DNA of 64,000 nucleotides from CBDDBK01 sp965225715 (GCA_965225715.1 CBDDBK010000005.1:248001-312000), one strand, 5' to 3'; positions 26,366 through 36,278 are shown, numbered from the stretch's first letter. Notes: generated by a model not told the origin, from the letters alone. A program made the numbers and translations.

Positions 26366-27106
26366 ATGATTGAAAATCAGTGGTTTAAAACTTGGTTCAA
26401 TTCTCCTTATTACCATATCCTTTATCAAGATAGAAATGAAGAAGAGGCAGTTTTTTTTATAGATAATATTTTTAAATTACTAAAAATTAACCCTAATCCA
26501 TCAACTAAGGTATTAGATTTGGCTTGTGGGAAAGGGCGTCATAGCCGCCATATAAATAAAAAAGGCTGTTTAGTTTTGGGAGTTGATATTGCCGAAGATA
26601 GTATTCATTTTGCCAAGCAATTTCAGAATAACAATTTACACTTTTCGGTAGAAGATATGAGAGCCTTTCTTTCTTTGGAGCCTTTTGATTATATTTTTAA
26701 TCTTTTTACTAGTTTTGGTTATTTTGAAACGGATAAGGAACATATGTCTGTTATTGATTGTGGGCTAAAAAATTTAAAACCAAAAGGAAAGATTATTTTA
26801 GATTTTTTTAATACTTCAAAAGTTCTCCTTAACATAGTCGCTGAAGAAATAAAAACTATTTCAAATATAGATTTCCATCTCAAAAGGTATCTTAAAGATG
26901 GTTTTATAACTAAAGATATTTTTTTTGAAGTAGAAGGAAAGAAGCATACTTTTCAAGAGCGCGTTAAAGCTTATGATTTAAAGTTTTTCACTTCTTTATT
27001 CAATCCTAAATATTGGATTATTACTCATATTTTGGGGAGTTATGATTTAAAGCCATATTCAAAAATAGAGTCTGATCGTATGATATTCATAGCCGAAAAA
27101 AGGTAA
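26366..27106 (+). CDS. class I SAM-dependent methyltransferase
   Basis: A 246-residue cytoplasmic protein. SAM-binding motif I, VLDLACGKGRHSRHINKKG, lies at about 48-66, followed by the acidic end of strand 2 in LGVDIAEDSI and a motif like DYIFNLFTSFGYF at about 107-120. The latter is common in the Methyltransf_25-type proteins annotated as generic methyltransferases. The substrate is unknown; the start MIENQWFKTWFNSPYYHILY is typical of this Bacteroidota subfamily, where W-FxSPYYH is conserved. It precedes msrB by about 106 bp on the same strand. Confidence 0.82.
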   Translation: MIENQWFKTWFNSPYYHILYQDRNEEEAVFFIDNIFKLLKINPNPSTKVLDLACGKGRHSRHINKKGCLVLGVDIAEDSIHFAKQFQNNNLHFSVEDMRAFLSLEPFDYIFNLFTSFGYFETDKEHMSVIDCGLKNLKPKGKIILDFFNTSKVLLNIVAEEIKTISNIDFHLKRYLKDGFITKDIFFEVEGKKHTFQERVKAYDLKFFTSLFNPKYWIITHILGSYDLKPYSKIESDRMIFIAEKR

Positions 27107-27212
27107 TATAATAAACTCTATATTATAATTTTTGGTAGTCAAAAAATTTCACGTATTTTCAAATCAATAATGGTATTATAACCAATTTCATTTACTAAAA
27201 AAAAGAAACATT

Positions 27213-27593
27213 ATGAGTGGAAAAGAAAATTTAAAAAATAAGCTTAGTCCATTGGCTTATGAAGTTACTCAAAATAAAGGAACAGAGCGTCCATTTACTG
27301 GTGAGTTGTTAGCTAACAAAGATGTTGGAACGTATCATTGTGTTTGCTGTGGAAAAGTCCTTTTCGATTCAAAACATAAATTTAATTCAGGTACAGGCTG
27401 GCCAAGTTTTTACGATATAGTCAACAAAGAGCATATTAAAGAAATTACAGATTCCAGCCATGGTATGTTGCGTAGCGAAGTTGTTTGTAACGGTTGTCAA
27501 GCACATTTAGGGCACGTTTTCCCAGATGGACCAAGCCCCACCTGCTTACGCTACTGTATCAATTCAGCAGCTTTACATTTTATAAGTAAATAA
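27213..27593 (+). CDS. msrB: peptide-methionine (R)-S-oxide reductase
   Basis: A 126-residue MsrB. Both zinc-binding Cys pairs are present (CVCCG and VCNGC), as are FNSGTGWPSFYD and GHVFPDGPSP. The catalytic Cys is in RYCINSAAL at about residue 115. The enzyme repairs the R form of oxidised methionine. There is no MsrA fusion and no signal peptide, so it acts in the cytoplasm. Confidence 0.95.
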   Translation: MSGKENLKNKLSPLAYEVTQNKGTERPFTGELLANKDVGTYHCVCCGKVLFDSKHKFNSGTGWPSFYDIVNKEHIKEITDSSHGMLRSEVVCNGCQAHLGHVFPDGPSPTCLRYCINSAALHFISK

Positions 27594-27686
27594 TAAACTT
27601 AATATTGAAAAATGATTTTTTAAGTGTTTAACTACTTGGTAATAAATGTATTAAATCTATTTCTTTTTAACAACAAGACTATACAT

Positions 27687-28262
27687 ACCCGTTGTGCATT
27701 ATTTAAATTAAATTTACTTTTAGATTGTTGATACTTCTATCAAATACGAATTTATTGAGATATTGTATGGTAATCAGCGCTGCTATTTTTCTGATTATTT
27801 TGGATTTAAATCCTTGAAACGTTTTTGCATAATTGCGTCTTATCATAAATTGATCAAAAAGTTAAGAAAATAACGTTTCAATTCGTTTTCTATGTTTCCT
27901 AACTATATTAGGTTGTTTTTTTATAGTTTTTTTGGTTCTTTCTTCATGGTTTATAAATTGATATTTACGGAATTAAAAAGGTCTATTTGAATGTCTTTTG
28001 ACAAATAGCTTTTATCTCCAATCAACAAAAAATCAGACAACAGATGCAGGACTCAAATCAAAGTTATAAATTCAACAGAACAAACAGCGTGTAATTTATA
28101 GCCATAATAATACGTCTTTTTGGAAGCACAAGAGTCTTTATCTGGCATGGCATACTCCACTTCTTTACATATTTTTGACCGATTGGTTCTTGCCATTTTA
28201 CAAATTTCTAAGGACATAGAATCAAGGGCAAAACGGTATGAATTTTCAATTAGTTAAAGTAT
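27687..28262 (-). pseudogene. decayed IS982-family element
   Basis: On the minus strand, broken frames give FALDSMSLEICKMARTNRSK, then YYYGYKLHAVCSVEF, LIGDKSYLSKDIQIDLFNSV and at the end ITIQYLNKFVFDRSINN. These are the successive blocks of an IS982 transposase, but at least five stops and frame changes separate them, and the N-terminal part is missing. The sequence ACCCGTTGTGCATT at 27687-27700 is like the terminal inverted repeat of IS982 elements. The element is dead. Confidence 0.8.
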
Positions 28263-28491
28263 TATGAGAGATGCCCTGTAGTAATACTATTTGCTAATGT
28301 TACACAAGTAAAACACGCCAAAAGCAATTATAATGAATTATTTTGGAAATTTTTCGCTTTAATGATAAAATAGCTTTACACGAAAGCACCATATTACATG
28401 TCTAATACTATCTAATGCTATAAGAAATCATATTATTTTCATACGCTTCAAATTATTTTAATTTTATAATTCATTAATTCCTAATTCAATT
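28263..28491. other. intergenic with an isolated IS1-like end
   Basis: The word AATGTTACACAAGTAA near 28296-28311 resembles the terminal repeat of the IS1 element at 62654 (TAGTGTTACACAAGTAATG). No transposase sequence accompanies it here. Otherwise nothing is seen apart from what should be the mscS promoter region. Confidence 0.35.
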
Positions 28492-29316
28492 ATGTCCTAT
28501 TTCATTATAGTTGTTTCTGTTTTTGGGATAGCTTATATTATCGGCAGAATCATTCGGTTTTTTCTTAGACGTTTTTTTCAAAAATCTTTTGAAACCTTAA
28601 ATGTAGAACCAACTAATTATCTTTTTTTTCAAAATGGATTCACATTCATTATGTTATGTGTGGCGAGTTTTATTTGTATTTCTTTGATACCAAGTTTAAA
28701 ATCAGTAGGTGCTGCCTTATTTACGAGCGCAGGTATCGTAACGATAATTGTAGGTTTTGCCGCTCAACAGGCGCTTTCAAATATTATTAGTGGTATTTTT
28801 ATTGTCATTTTTAAACCTTTTAGGGTTGATGATTTAGTTACCCTACAAAATACTGATAAAGGTATTGTAGAAGATATTAATTTAAGACATACGATCATTA
28901 AAGACTTTAATAGTCGGCGCATTATTATACCTAATTCTCTTATTAGTTCTCAAATTATTGTTAATTCTAATATTGTAGAACAAAAATATTGTAAATATGT
29001 CGAATTTAAAATATGTTTTGAGGCAGATATTGAATTAGCAATGTCGATTATTCAACAGGTATCGGAAAATCATGATGATTGTTTAGATAATAGAACACCG
29101 GAACAAATTGCTGATCAAGAACCTATAGTTCGGGTGCGTGTAGTAAATATGACAGACTACAGCATACTACTCAGGGCATATATTTGGGTAGAAACACCTT
29201 TAAAAAGTTTTCAACTTGCAAGTGATGTATTAAGAATTGCTCTAAAAAAACTTAAAGAAAGTAAAATTCCTTTTCCTCGTGTACCTTATTTTCAAGGAAA
29301 AACCCAATTTTTATAA
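28492..29316 (+). CDS. small-conductance mechanosensitive channel MscS family
   Basis: A 274-residue inner-membrane protein. Three hydrophobic segments occur in the first 115 residues. The third has the pore-lining MscS signature VGFAAQQALSNIISGIFIV followed by FKPFRVDDLV, which marks the entry to the beta domain. The C-terminal cytoplasmic domain keeps IIPNSLISSQIIVN. These channels open under membrane tension and release osmolytes. The length is that of simple MscS channels. Confidence 0.92.
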   Translation: MSYFIIVVSVFGIAYIIGRIIRFFLRRFFQKSFETLNVEPTNYLFFQNGFTFIMLCVASFICISLIPSLKSVGAALFTSAGIVTIIVGFAAQQALSNIISGIFIVIFKPFRVDDLVTLQNTDKGIVEDINLRHTIIKDFNSRRIIIPNSLISSQIIVNSNIVEQKYCKYVEFKICFEADIELAMSIIQQVSENHDDCLDNRTPEQIADQEPIVRVRVVNMTDYSILLRAYIWVETPLKSFQLASDVLRIALKKLKESKIPFPRVPYFQGKTQFL

Positions 29317-29322
29317 TCATTT

Positions 29323-29446
29323 TATAGCGATGCTATTTTTTTATCTTGGAAACAGGTATTTTTAGAAACCAATACATTATACTCAGATTGCTTGAAAAAG
29401 AGAGTTTTTCGGATTCTGTTTCGCAGAATAAAATAGCTTTGCTATA
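29323..29446. repeat. dispersed intergenic repeat, two parts in opposite orientation
   Basis: Right after the mscS stop a hairpin TATAGCGATGCTATTTTTTT is found. From 29379 a second part reads ACTCAGATTGCTTGAAAAAG, AGAGTTTTTCGGATTC and CAGAATAAAATAGCTTTGCT, matching the copy at 32300-32390 but lacking its middle (CTAACCTATTGGTATTG). The pair lies between convergent genes and could terminate both. Confidence 0.7.
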
Positions 29447-29471
29447 AAACTTCCAAAAATCCTTTTTCTAT

Positions 29472-30149
29472 TTAATTTTCAGGCACTATTATTCTCTTTC
29501 TGGCTTTTTTCTTTTTTTCTTTATTCTCTTTTAAAGAATTAATAAATTTTGCCCAAGCAAAGGGATTGGTTAAAGAAAGAGTTGGGACAAAAGTTCTATT
29601 ATTTACTTTATAGTTTTGGTTTGTAATAAAGTTCCTATAATTTTGACTTGCCGAAGCAGGTGAAATATTAGCTAATCGAGCGATAGTTTGAGCGTTTAAG
29701 CGCTCTTGTAGTTGTCTATTGGCATTAGGAACATTTAAAGCTAAAAAAGCCTGTTTAAAACGTTCTTTTGTTGGAAAAGGATAAATATCTATAACAGGTA
29801 AAATAGTAGTATCTGCATCTAGGTTAACAATCATGAAGAAGCCATAATCTTCACGTCTGGGAATAATGATTTTATGCTCTTTATGCCCTAATACACTAAA
29901 TAAAATAGTATCTCCAACTTTTGTAGGCAAAGAAAAATAGCCCAAGGGGTCACTTATTGTACCTATACTTAAATTTTCTATGATAATATGAGCACCAGGA
30001 ATACCAATACTATCTTGTCCAATAACAATACCCGAAAACTGGAGTATATCTCGATGACCTTGTGCTGAAGATGAATAACCAAAACCGAGCGCACAAAAGA
30101 AAAATATTAAACTATATTTTAAACGATTTGATTTAAATGTAATAACCAC
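29472..30149 (-). CDS. exported protein with a CarboxypepD_reg-like domain
   Basis: A 225-residue protein. A signal peptide with the core LIFFFCALGFGYSSSAQG ends near residue 30. Residues about 36-105 (SGIVIGQDSIGIPGAHIIIE, TISDPLGYFSLPTKVGDTIL) are the carboxypeptidase-regulatory-like beta fold found at the N-terminus of SusC/TonB receptors and in short stand-alone secreted proteins of Bacteroidota. The C-terminal half (ALNVPNANRQLQERLNAQTI) is helical and ends in a Lys/Arg-rich tail. A periplasmic or outer-membrane-associated role is likely; the function is unknown. Confidence 0.82.
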   Translation of the reverse strand: MVITFKSNRLKYSLIFFFCALGFGYSSSAQGHRDILQFSGIVIGQDSIGIPGAHIIIENLSIGTISDPLGYFSLPTKVGDTILFSVLGHKEHKIIIPRREDYGFFMIVNLDADTTILPVIDIYPFPTKERFKQAFLALNVPNANRQLQERLNAQTIARLANISPASASQNYRNFITNQNYKVNNRTFVPTLSLTNPFAWAKFINSLKENKEKKKKARKRIIVPEN

Positions 30150-30344
30150 ACTAAAATAATTTAAAAATAATGAAGTCTAAGAATATTATATGCCTATTTA
30201 ATTACTTAAATACCATTGAAAGTAATATTTTCAAAAATATTAAATATTTGTCTAAAAACCAATGAAATACAAAAGTATAACTTATCCTCCTACCTTTTTT
30301 GTCTTAAATATAAAAATATATTAGCAAACAAAGCCTGCATCATT

Positions 30345-30352
30345 TATTTTTG
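30345..30352 (+). promoter_or_regulatory. candidate -7 element of the serB-serA gene
   Basis: TATTTTTG is an exact match to the Bacteroidota -7 consensus TAnnTTTG and lies 44 bp before the ATG at 30396. No good TTTG is seen at the -33 position. It favours the start at 30396 over an upstream in-frame start at 30216. Confidence 0.33.
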
Positions 30353-30395
30353 CCATTCTATTTTTTTTATAGAACTAATTTTAACAAAAAATAAG

Positions 30396-32282
30396 ATGAA
30401 AAAGTATTTTATCATAGATTTCGATAGCACTTTTATACAAGTAGAAGCTTTAGATGAATTGGCTAAGTTAGCTTTAGATACACATCCCGAAAAATTAGAA
30501 CGTTTATCTCAGATAGAAAGAATCACTAATGCTTGTATGTCAGGAAAATTATCTTTTAATGAATCTTTGAATGCAAGATGTAAACTATTTAATGCTCATA
30601 AAAAGGATATAGATAAATTAGTATCTTTTTTAAAGCAAAAAATATCACCTTCTTTTGAAAGGAATATTGATTTTTTTCAAAAATACAGATCGTCGATTTT
30701 AATTATTTCAAACGGATTTAAAGATTTTATTTTACCTACTATAGTTGACTTTGATATTCCTATTGAAAATATTTATGCCAATACTTTCAAATTTGATCGA
30801 TCCGGTAATATTATAGGTTTTGATCAAAATAATCCTCTTACTCGTAAACAAGGTAAAGTTATTTTGGTGAAACAGTTAAAGTTAGATGGTGAAATCTATG
30901 TTATTGGCGATGGTTTTAGTGATTATGAAATCCATAAAGCAGGTTTAACTAATAAATTTTACGCTTTTACCGAAAATATAGAACGTCTTGAAGTAACCTC
31001 TAAAACGAAGCTTATTAGTCCTAATTTGGATGATTTTTTGTACAACAATAAACTACCCCGTCGTTTTTCCTATCCTAAACACAGAATCAAAGTCTTGCTT
31101 CTTGAGAACATTCATGAAGATGCCAAGGCCATCCTTGAAAAAGAAGGCTATAGTGTAGAAACCATTCCAACAGCTCTAAATGAAGAAGAACTTATTAAAG
31201 CCATCAAAAATATTTCTATTTTAGGGATACGTTCTAAGACTCAAATTACAGATAAAGTTTTAAAACATGCGAATGCACTTATGTGTATTGGGGCTTTTTG
31301 TGTAGGTACGAACCAAATAAATTTGAAAGCTGCTATAAATAAAGGTTGTGTGATTTTTAATGCTCCATACAGTAATACCCGTAGTGTTGTTGAGATGGCA
31401 ATAGGTAATATTATTATGCTTGCCAGAGAAATTATCCCAAAACATATTGCTATTCAAAAAGGAAAATGGCAAAAATCACTTGGTCGAAGCCATGAGATAA
31501 GAGGTAAAAAAATAGGTATTATTGGATATGGAAATATTGGTTCTCAATTATCTATTCTAGCAGAAGCTATGGGTATGCATGTTTATTATTATGATATAAT
31601 CGAAAAACTTGCTTTAGGGAATGCTATCAAATGTCTCTCTTTAAAAGAATTGCTTCAAACTGTAGATATTGTTAGTCTACATGTGGATGGTCGAAAAGAA
31701 AATTATAATTTTTTTGATGCCGAAAAATTAAATCAAATGAAAGATAATGCTATGCTTTTAAATTTATCACGAGGAAATGTTATCGATATTTCTGCTTTAG
31801 TTGAGGCTTTACAGACAAAAAAAATAGCTAGTGCCGCCATAGACGTATTTCCAGAAGAACCTAAAAACAACCACGAACCTTTTACGTCTACTTTGCTAGG
31901 GCTACCCAATGTTATTTTGACCCCCCACATAGGCGGCAATACTTTAGAAGCCCAAAGAGAAATAGCCTCTTACGTACCTCAACAAATTATAGAATATGTG
32001 AATACAGGCAATACCATAGGAAGCATTAATTTCCCACATGTGCATCTTGCTTTTATTCCAAAATCCCACCGATTATTGCATGTCCATAAAAACATGCCCG
32101 GTATTTTGGAACAAATTCACAGCATTTATAAAAAATACAATTGTAATATTCTGGGAGAACACCTCCAGACAGATGGAGAAATTGGTTATGTAGTTACTGA
32201 TATTGATAAATATTATAATTCTCAAGTTATAGAAGAATTGAAAAAAATTAAGAATACAATCAAATTTAGAGTATTATTTTAG
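30396..32282 (+). CDS. phosphoserine phosphatase / 3-phosphoglycerate dehydrogenase fusion (SerB-SerA)
   Basis: A 628-residue fusion. Residues 1-215 are a HAD-type phosphatase: nucleophile motif DFDSTFI at 8-14, SNGF near 105 and GDGFSDYEI near 170. Residues 230-535 are a D-3-phosphoglycerate dehydrogenase with the NAD-binding IGIIGYGNIGSQL near 370 and the catalytic HIGGNTLEA near 513. A C-terminal ACT domain (from about 550, HVHKNMPGILEQIHSIYKKY) probably binds serine for feedback control. The fusion joins the first and last steps of serine synthesis; the transaminase SerC is not in the window. The frame is open upstream to 30216, but that stretch is AT-rich and unlike any SerB; the start MKKYFIIDFD is where the HAD fold begins. 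Confidence 0.9.
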   Translation: MKKYFIIDFDSTFIQVEALDELAKLALDTHPEKLERLSQIERITNACMSGKLSFNESLNARCKLFNAHKKDIDKLVSFLKQKISPSFERNIDFFQKYRSSILIISNGFKDFILPTIVDFDIPIENIYANTFKFDRSGNIIGFDQNNPLTRKQGKVILVKQLKLDGEIYVIGDGFSDYEIHKAGLTNKFYAFTENIERLEVTSKTKLISPNLDDFLYNNKLPRRFSYPKHRIKVLLLENIHEDAKAILEKEGYSVETIPTALNEEELIKAIKNISILGIRSKTQITDKVLKHANALMCIGAFCVGTNQINLKAAINKGCVIFNAPYSNTRSVVEMAIGNIIMLAREIIPKHIAIQKGKWQKSLGRSHEIRGKKIGIIGYGNIGSQLSILAEAMGMHVYYYDIIEKLALGNAIKCLSLKELLQTVDIVSLHVDGRKENYNFFDAEKLNQMKDNAMLLNLSRGNVIDISALVEALQTKKIASAAIDVFPEEPKNNHEPFTSTLLGLPNVILTPHIGGNTLEAQREIASYVPQQIIEYVNTGNTIGSINFPHVHLAFIPKSHRLLHVHKNMPGILEQIHSIYKKYNCNILGEHLQTDGEIGYVVTDIDKYYNSQVIEELKKIKNTIKFRVLF

Positions 32283-32299
32283 GTTGGAGAACTGATTTA

Positions 32300-32390
32300 T
32301 ATTCAGATTGCTTGAAAAAGAGCGTTTTTCGGATTCTAACCTATTGGTATTGAAACTTAACGTTTCGCAAAATAAAATAGCTTTGCTATA
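32300..32390. repeat. dispersed intergenic repeat, full-length copy
   Basis: It reads ATTCAGATTGCTTGAAAAAG, GAGCGTTTTTCGGATTC, TAACCTATTGGTATTG, AAACTTAACGTTTCGC and ends AAAATAGCTTTGCTATA. It is almost the reverse complement of 14283-14365. It begins 17 bp after the serB-serA stop. Confidence 0.8.
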
Positions 32391-32505
32391 CTAAAATTTG
32401 AAAATAAGAGTATTGAAAAAATATATTTAAGAAGCAATGCATTAAATTAAAAACTAATTTTTAAACAACTTCATTATAAGAATTACCTAATTATTGAAAA
32501 ACTAA

Positions 32506-33006
32506 ATGATATACATCACCCGAATTTTATGGATATTTTCTTGTCTTTTTTTTTTAGCTTTAAATGCTTTTTGCTACCTAAAAATATCTAATAATCTCGA
32601 AATATTAAATTATACATTAAGTAAAAAATCCTTGTTTTATTTAGGAACGGGTTTATTTGTCTTTTTTAACTTCTTAATCATATTGACTAACAGTATACTT
32701 ACACTTATTCCGAAAAGATATTTAATTGTTCCAAAAAAAAATAGTTGGTTAAGCCAACAAGATTTTCAAAAACAACTCTATCGACTATTAGTTATATTTT
32801 TTTCAGGTTTAGCTTTTTTGAGTAATGTATTTTTTACTTTAGCATTAGCGTGGTTTTTATTTGATTATATCAAATGGGAACAAGATTTACTTTCTAATAC
32901 CAGTATACTTTTGACAGTTCTTTTTTATATAACCAATTTTTTAACTATACTTTGGATTTTATACCATGCTATTATCTTTTTCTTTCCTAAATCTATACAA
33001 GAATAG
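32506..33006 (+). CDS. four-helix membrane protein of unknown function
   Basis: A 166-residue protein I do not recognise. Hydrophobic helices lie near 5-25, 44-68, 90-120 and 130-158, linked by short basic loops such as PKRYLIVPKKNSW. No signal peptide other than the first helix and no conserved catalytic residue is apparent. It is convergent with nrdA, about 100 bp away. The consistent hydrophobic pattern and an ATG start make it a real gene. Confidence 0.65.
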   Translation: MIYITRILWIFSCLFFLALNAFCYLKISNNLEILNYTLSKKSLFYLGTGLFVFFNFLIILTNSILTLIPKRYLIVPKKNSWLSQQDFQKQLYRLLVIFFSGLAFLSNVFFTLALAWFLFDYIKWEQDLLSNTSILLTVLFYITNFLTILWILYHAIIFFFPKSIQE

Positions 33007-33106
33007 GGACAAGTCATAAACAACTTAAAATTTTTCCCGAGTTTTAATGGAAATCTTAAAAAAAAAGATTTTTTTATGAAATTTGCATTTTATCAGAGAT
33101 ACACTT

Positions 33107-35503
33107 TTATCCTGAACAAACTTCACAGTCATCTCCATCATAATTTAAAGTACAGACTGTATTTTCTTGAGCAGAGGTTACTATTTTAGGTTCTAAGACT
33201 TGTTTTTTTATAGTACCTTGGTTGCTACTATTTTTAATTTTATCAGCATCAATACTAAATTTAATAGCATTGGCTGCCGAATTACTCCTCAAATAGTACA
33301 TGCCCGTTTTGAGTCCTTTTTTCCAAGCATAAAAGTGCATAGACGTTAATTTTGCTGAGGTCGGTTGTTTCATAAAAAGGTTAAGACTTTGGCTTTGACA
33401 GATAAAAGCGCCTCTATCAGCAGACATATCAATAATCTTTTTTTGGCTAATTTCCCAAGCTGTTTTATAAATAGCTTTTAAATTATCAGGAATATTAGGA
33501 ATATTTTGGATAGAACCATTATCCATAATAATTTGATTTTTTAAATCTTCATTCCATATTCCTAAAATTATCAAATCTTTAAGTAAATGTTTATTAATGA
33601 CAATAAATTCACCTGAAAGCACTCTTCTGGAATAAATATTTGAAGTATAAGGTTCAAAACATTCATTATTACCTAGAATTTGAGAAGTTGAAGCTGTTGG
33701 CATTGGTGCCACTAAAAGTGAGTTGCGTACACCATGCTTTTTAACTTTTTCTTTCAATTTTTCCCAATTCCAACGTTTAGAAGGTTTGGTCTTCCACATG
33801 TCAAATTGAAAAACCCCTTTTGACATAGGAGAGCCTTCAAAAGTTTCATAGGTACCTTCTTTTTTGGCGATTTCCATAGAAGATTCTACAGCAGCAAAGT
33901 AAATAGTTTCAAAAATATTTTTATTAATCTGACTGGCTTCTTCTGATTCAAAAGGCAAATTCAAAAGCATAAAAACATCGGCTAAACCTTGTACACCTAT
34001 ACCGATAGGACGATGACGTAAATTTGATTTTTTAGCTTCAGGAATAGGGTAATAATTGCGATCTATAATCTTGTTAAGATTATAAGTAATTACTTTGGTA
34101 ACTTCGTAAAGTTTTTGATAATCAAAGGTTTTATTGATAACATATTTGGGGAGTGCTATACTTCCTAAGTTACATACCGCCGTTTCATCAGGTGCTGTGT
34201 ATTCCATTATTTCTGTACACAAATTACTTGAGCGTATAGTTCCAACATTTTTTTGATTAGATTTTTCATTGGCAGCATCTTTATAAAGCATGTAAGGCGT
34301 ACCCGTTTCAATTTGGCTTTCTACGATTGCAAACCAAAGCTCTTGAGCCTTAACTTGTTTTTTACATTTATTTTCCCTTTCGTATTTTTCATACAAACTC
34401 TCAAATTCTTCTCCATAAACATCAGCCAAACCTGGACATTCATAGGGACAAAATAAAGACCACATTTCGTCATTTTCGACTCTTTTCATGAATAAATCCG
34501 ATATCCAAAGTGCATAAAATAAATCTCTAGCTCGTAATTCTTCTTTTCCGTGATTTTTCTTTAACTCTATAAATTCAAATATATCAGCATGCCAAGGTTC
34601 TAAATAAATGGCAAAAGCTCCTTTTCTGCGTCCCCCACCCTGATCTACGTAGCGTGCTGTGTCATTATAAACCCTTAACATAGGTATAATGCCATTAGAT
34701 GTTCCATTCGTTCCTTTAATGTAAGAACCCGTAGCTCTAATTTTATGAATACTTAAACCAATACCACCAGCAGATTGAGAAATTAAGGCGCAATCTTCTA
34801 AAGTTTCATAAATTCCTTTGATACTATCAGCCTTAATAGAAAGCAAAAAACAAGACGACATTTGCGGCTTTGGTGTCCCAGAATTAAAAAGCGTAGGTGT
34901 GGCATGGGTATACCATTTTTCTGACATTAAATTATAGGTTTTAATGGCAGCTTCTATATCATCTGAATGAATACCCAGAGCTACCCGCATATACAAGTGT
35001 TGTGGACGTTCCACAATCTTACCTTTAAGTTTAAAAAGATAAGAACGTTCTAAGGTTTTAAAACCAAAATAATCAAAATTATAATCTCTACTATAGTCAA
35101 TTGCTGCATCTAAGCGAGCTGCATTTTCGCGGATAACTTCGTATACTTCAGAAGAAATTAGGGTAGCTTTTTGATCGGTTTTGGGATCTCGATATGTATA
35201 TAACTGTTTAATTGTAGTAAAAAAAGATTTGCTTGTCGTCTTGTGTAAATTTGAAATTTCTATTCTGGCAGCTAAAATAGCATAGTCCGGGTGGGTCGTA
35301 ACTAAAGTAGCGGCTATTTCAGCAGCTAAGTGATCCAATTCTACCGTAGTTACCCCGTCATATAAACCAATAATAACTTTTTTGGCTATAACAATTGGGT
35401 CTACATAATTATGGTTTAATCCTTCACACAAATGACGGATTCGCTTGGTAATTTTATCAAATTTAACACTTTCTCTACGACCGTCTCTTTTTATGACTAA
35501 CAT
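33107..35503 (-). CDS. nrdA: ribonucleoside-diphosphate reductase, class I alpha subunit
   Basis: A 798-residue NrdA. An ATP-cone domain is at the N-terminus (LVIKRDGRRESVKFDKITKR). The catalytic barrel has the first redox Cys in TPKPQMSSCFLL (near 220), the radical site in SNLCTEIMEYT (Asn, Cys, Glu near 430) and CNLGSIAL. The tail ends CEVCSG, the CxxC that receives electrons from thioredoxin or glutaredoxin. The enzyme makes dNDPs with the beta subunit NrdB, which is not in this window. It lies 62 bp downstream of the DUF262-HEPN pair on the same strand, but a functional link is unlikely. Confidence 0.96.
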   Translation of the reverse strand: MLVIKRDGRRESVKFDKITKRIRHLCEGLNHNYVDPIVIAKKVIIGLYDGVTTVELDHLAAEIAATLVTTHPDYAILAARIEISNLHKTTSKSFFTTIKQLYTYRDPKTDQKATLISSEVYEVIRENAARLDAAIDYSRDYNFDYFGFKTLERSYLFKLKGKIVERPQHLYMRVALGIHSDDIEAAIKTYNLMSEKWYTHATPTLFNSGTPKPQMSSCFLLSIKADSIKGIYETLEDCALISQSAGGIGLSIHKIRATGSYIKGTNGTSNGIIPMLRVYNDTARYVDQGGGRRKGAFAIYLEPWHADIFEFIELKKNHGKEELRARDLFYALWISDLFMKRVENDEMWSLFCPYECPGLADVYGEEFESLYEKYERENKCKKQVKAQELWFAIVESQIETGTPYMLYKDAANEKSNQKNVGTIRSSNLCTEIMEYTAPDETAVCNLGSIALPKYVINKTFDYQKLYEVTKVITYNLNKIIDRNYYPIPEAKKSNLRHRPIGIGVQGLADVFMLLNLPFESEEASQINKNIFETIYFAAVESSMEIAKKEGTYETFEGSPMSKGVFQFDMWKTKPSKRWNWEKLKEKVKKHGVRNSLLVAPMPTASTSQILGNNECFEPYTSNIYSRRVLSGEFIVINKHLLKDLIILGIWNEDLKNQIIMDNGSIQNIPNIPDNLKAIYKTAWEISQKKIIDMSADRGAFICQSQSLNLFMKQPTSAKLTSMHFYAWKKGLKTGMYYLRSNSAANAIKFSIDADKIKNSSNQGTIKKQVLEPKIVTSAQENTVCTLNYDGDDCEVCSG

Positions 35504-35564
35504 ATAATAAACAAATTATGAATTATAAAGTATTGAGTAATACCTTTTGTTATCAGCTATTTTT

Positions 35565-36278
35565 TTAACTTTTATAAGATTGGGTATCAATATATTTCTC
35601 CACCGAATCGATAAAAGCAGATAAAAAGGAAAAAGTATCTTCTTTTAATTTTTCCAATTTTGAAAAGGTTTTACCTGCATAAATATCTTCAAAGGATCTG
35701 ATTCCGTGGGCTAATTCTATTCTCTTCTCTTTTATTTCACGCAAACTTTTGTTGGACCTATTAAAGTCTATACCGTATCTATTGGCAATTTCTTTGATTT
35801 TTCTGGCATCTATGTTTCCAGATATATTAGGGTTTCGTTTGTCTTTATCTGTGAATTCTAAGTTTACAGGTATGTTGTTTTTTAAAAGCTTATCGACCAT
35901 TAATTTAAGATTTGTAAGTCTTTGCCTATGACTATTTCCTGTCTCTTTAAACTTTTCATAATATTGATTGAGCCAAAGTTTTTGAATCGCATCTCCTGTT
36001 TGCTCATAAGTTAATTTTTCGTCGTTTATAGCTTTATGAATTTCTTGTATACTTTCCGTTACAGTAAATTCCATTAGATTATAAAGCAATAAAACGCAAA
36101 CAGATTTTAGGGTATCTTCCAAACCGGTTTCTATTTCTATTTCTTCGGTTTCGGTTTCTATTTCTAAGGGTTCCTTTGATTTTAGCACCATTAAACGAGC
36201 CTCTTTTTCCATTACATTTTCCAGGAAAGCATAGTAGGTATTTATTTCCTTTTTTCTATTTTCGAATTCGTCTTTCAT
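35565..36278 (-). CDS. HEPN-family protein of the MAE_28990 type
   Basis: A 237-residue protein, mostly helical. Its C-terminal part has KEKRIELAHGIRSFEDI, which contains the R-x4-H motif (RIELAH) of HEPN ribonucleases. The N-terminus (KDEFENRKKEINTYYAFLEN) and the middle LKSVCVLLLYNLMEFTVTES agree with the MAE_28990/MAE_18760 subfamily. Its start codon overlaps the stop of the DUF262 gene by 4 bp (ATGA), so the two are translationally coupled. HEPN proteins of this kind occur with DUF262 partners in toxin-antitoxin-like or defence modules, where HEPN would cut RNA. The role here is inferred from the pair. Confidence 0.82.
   Translation of the reverse strand: MKDEFENRKKEINTYYAFLENVMEKEARLMVLKSKEPLEIETETEEIEIETGLEDTLKSVCVLLLYNLMEFTVTESIQEIHKAINDEKLTYEQTGDAIQKLWLNQYYEKFKETGNSHRQRLTNLKLMVDKLLKNNIPVNLEFTDKDKRNPNISGNIDARKIKEIANRYGIDFNRSNKSLREIKEKRIELAHGIRSFEDIYAGKTFSKLEKLKEDTFSFLSAFIDSVEKYIDTQSYKS

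Noticed and set aside
30216..30395. N-terminal extension of the SerB-SerA protein
   Set aside because: The 60 extra residues are unlike SerB, AT-rich, and the candidate -7 element lies inside them.
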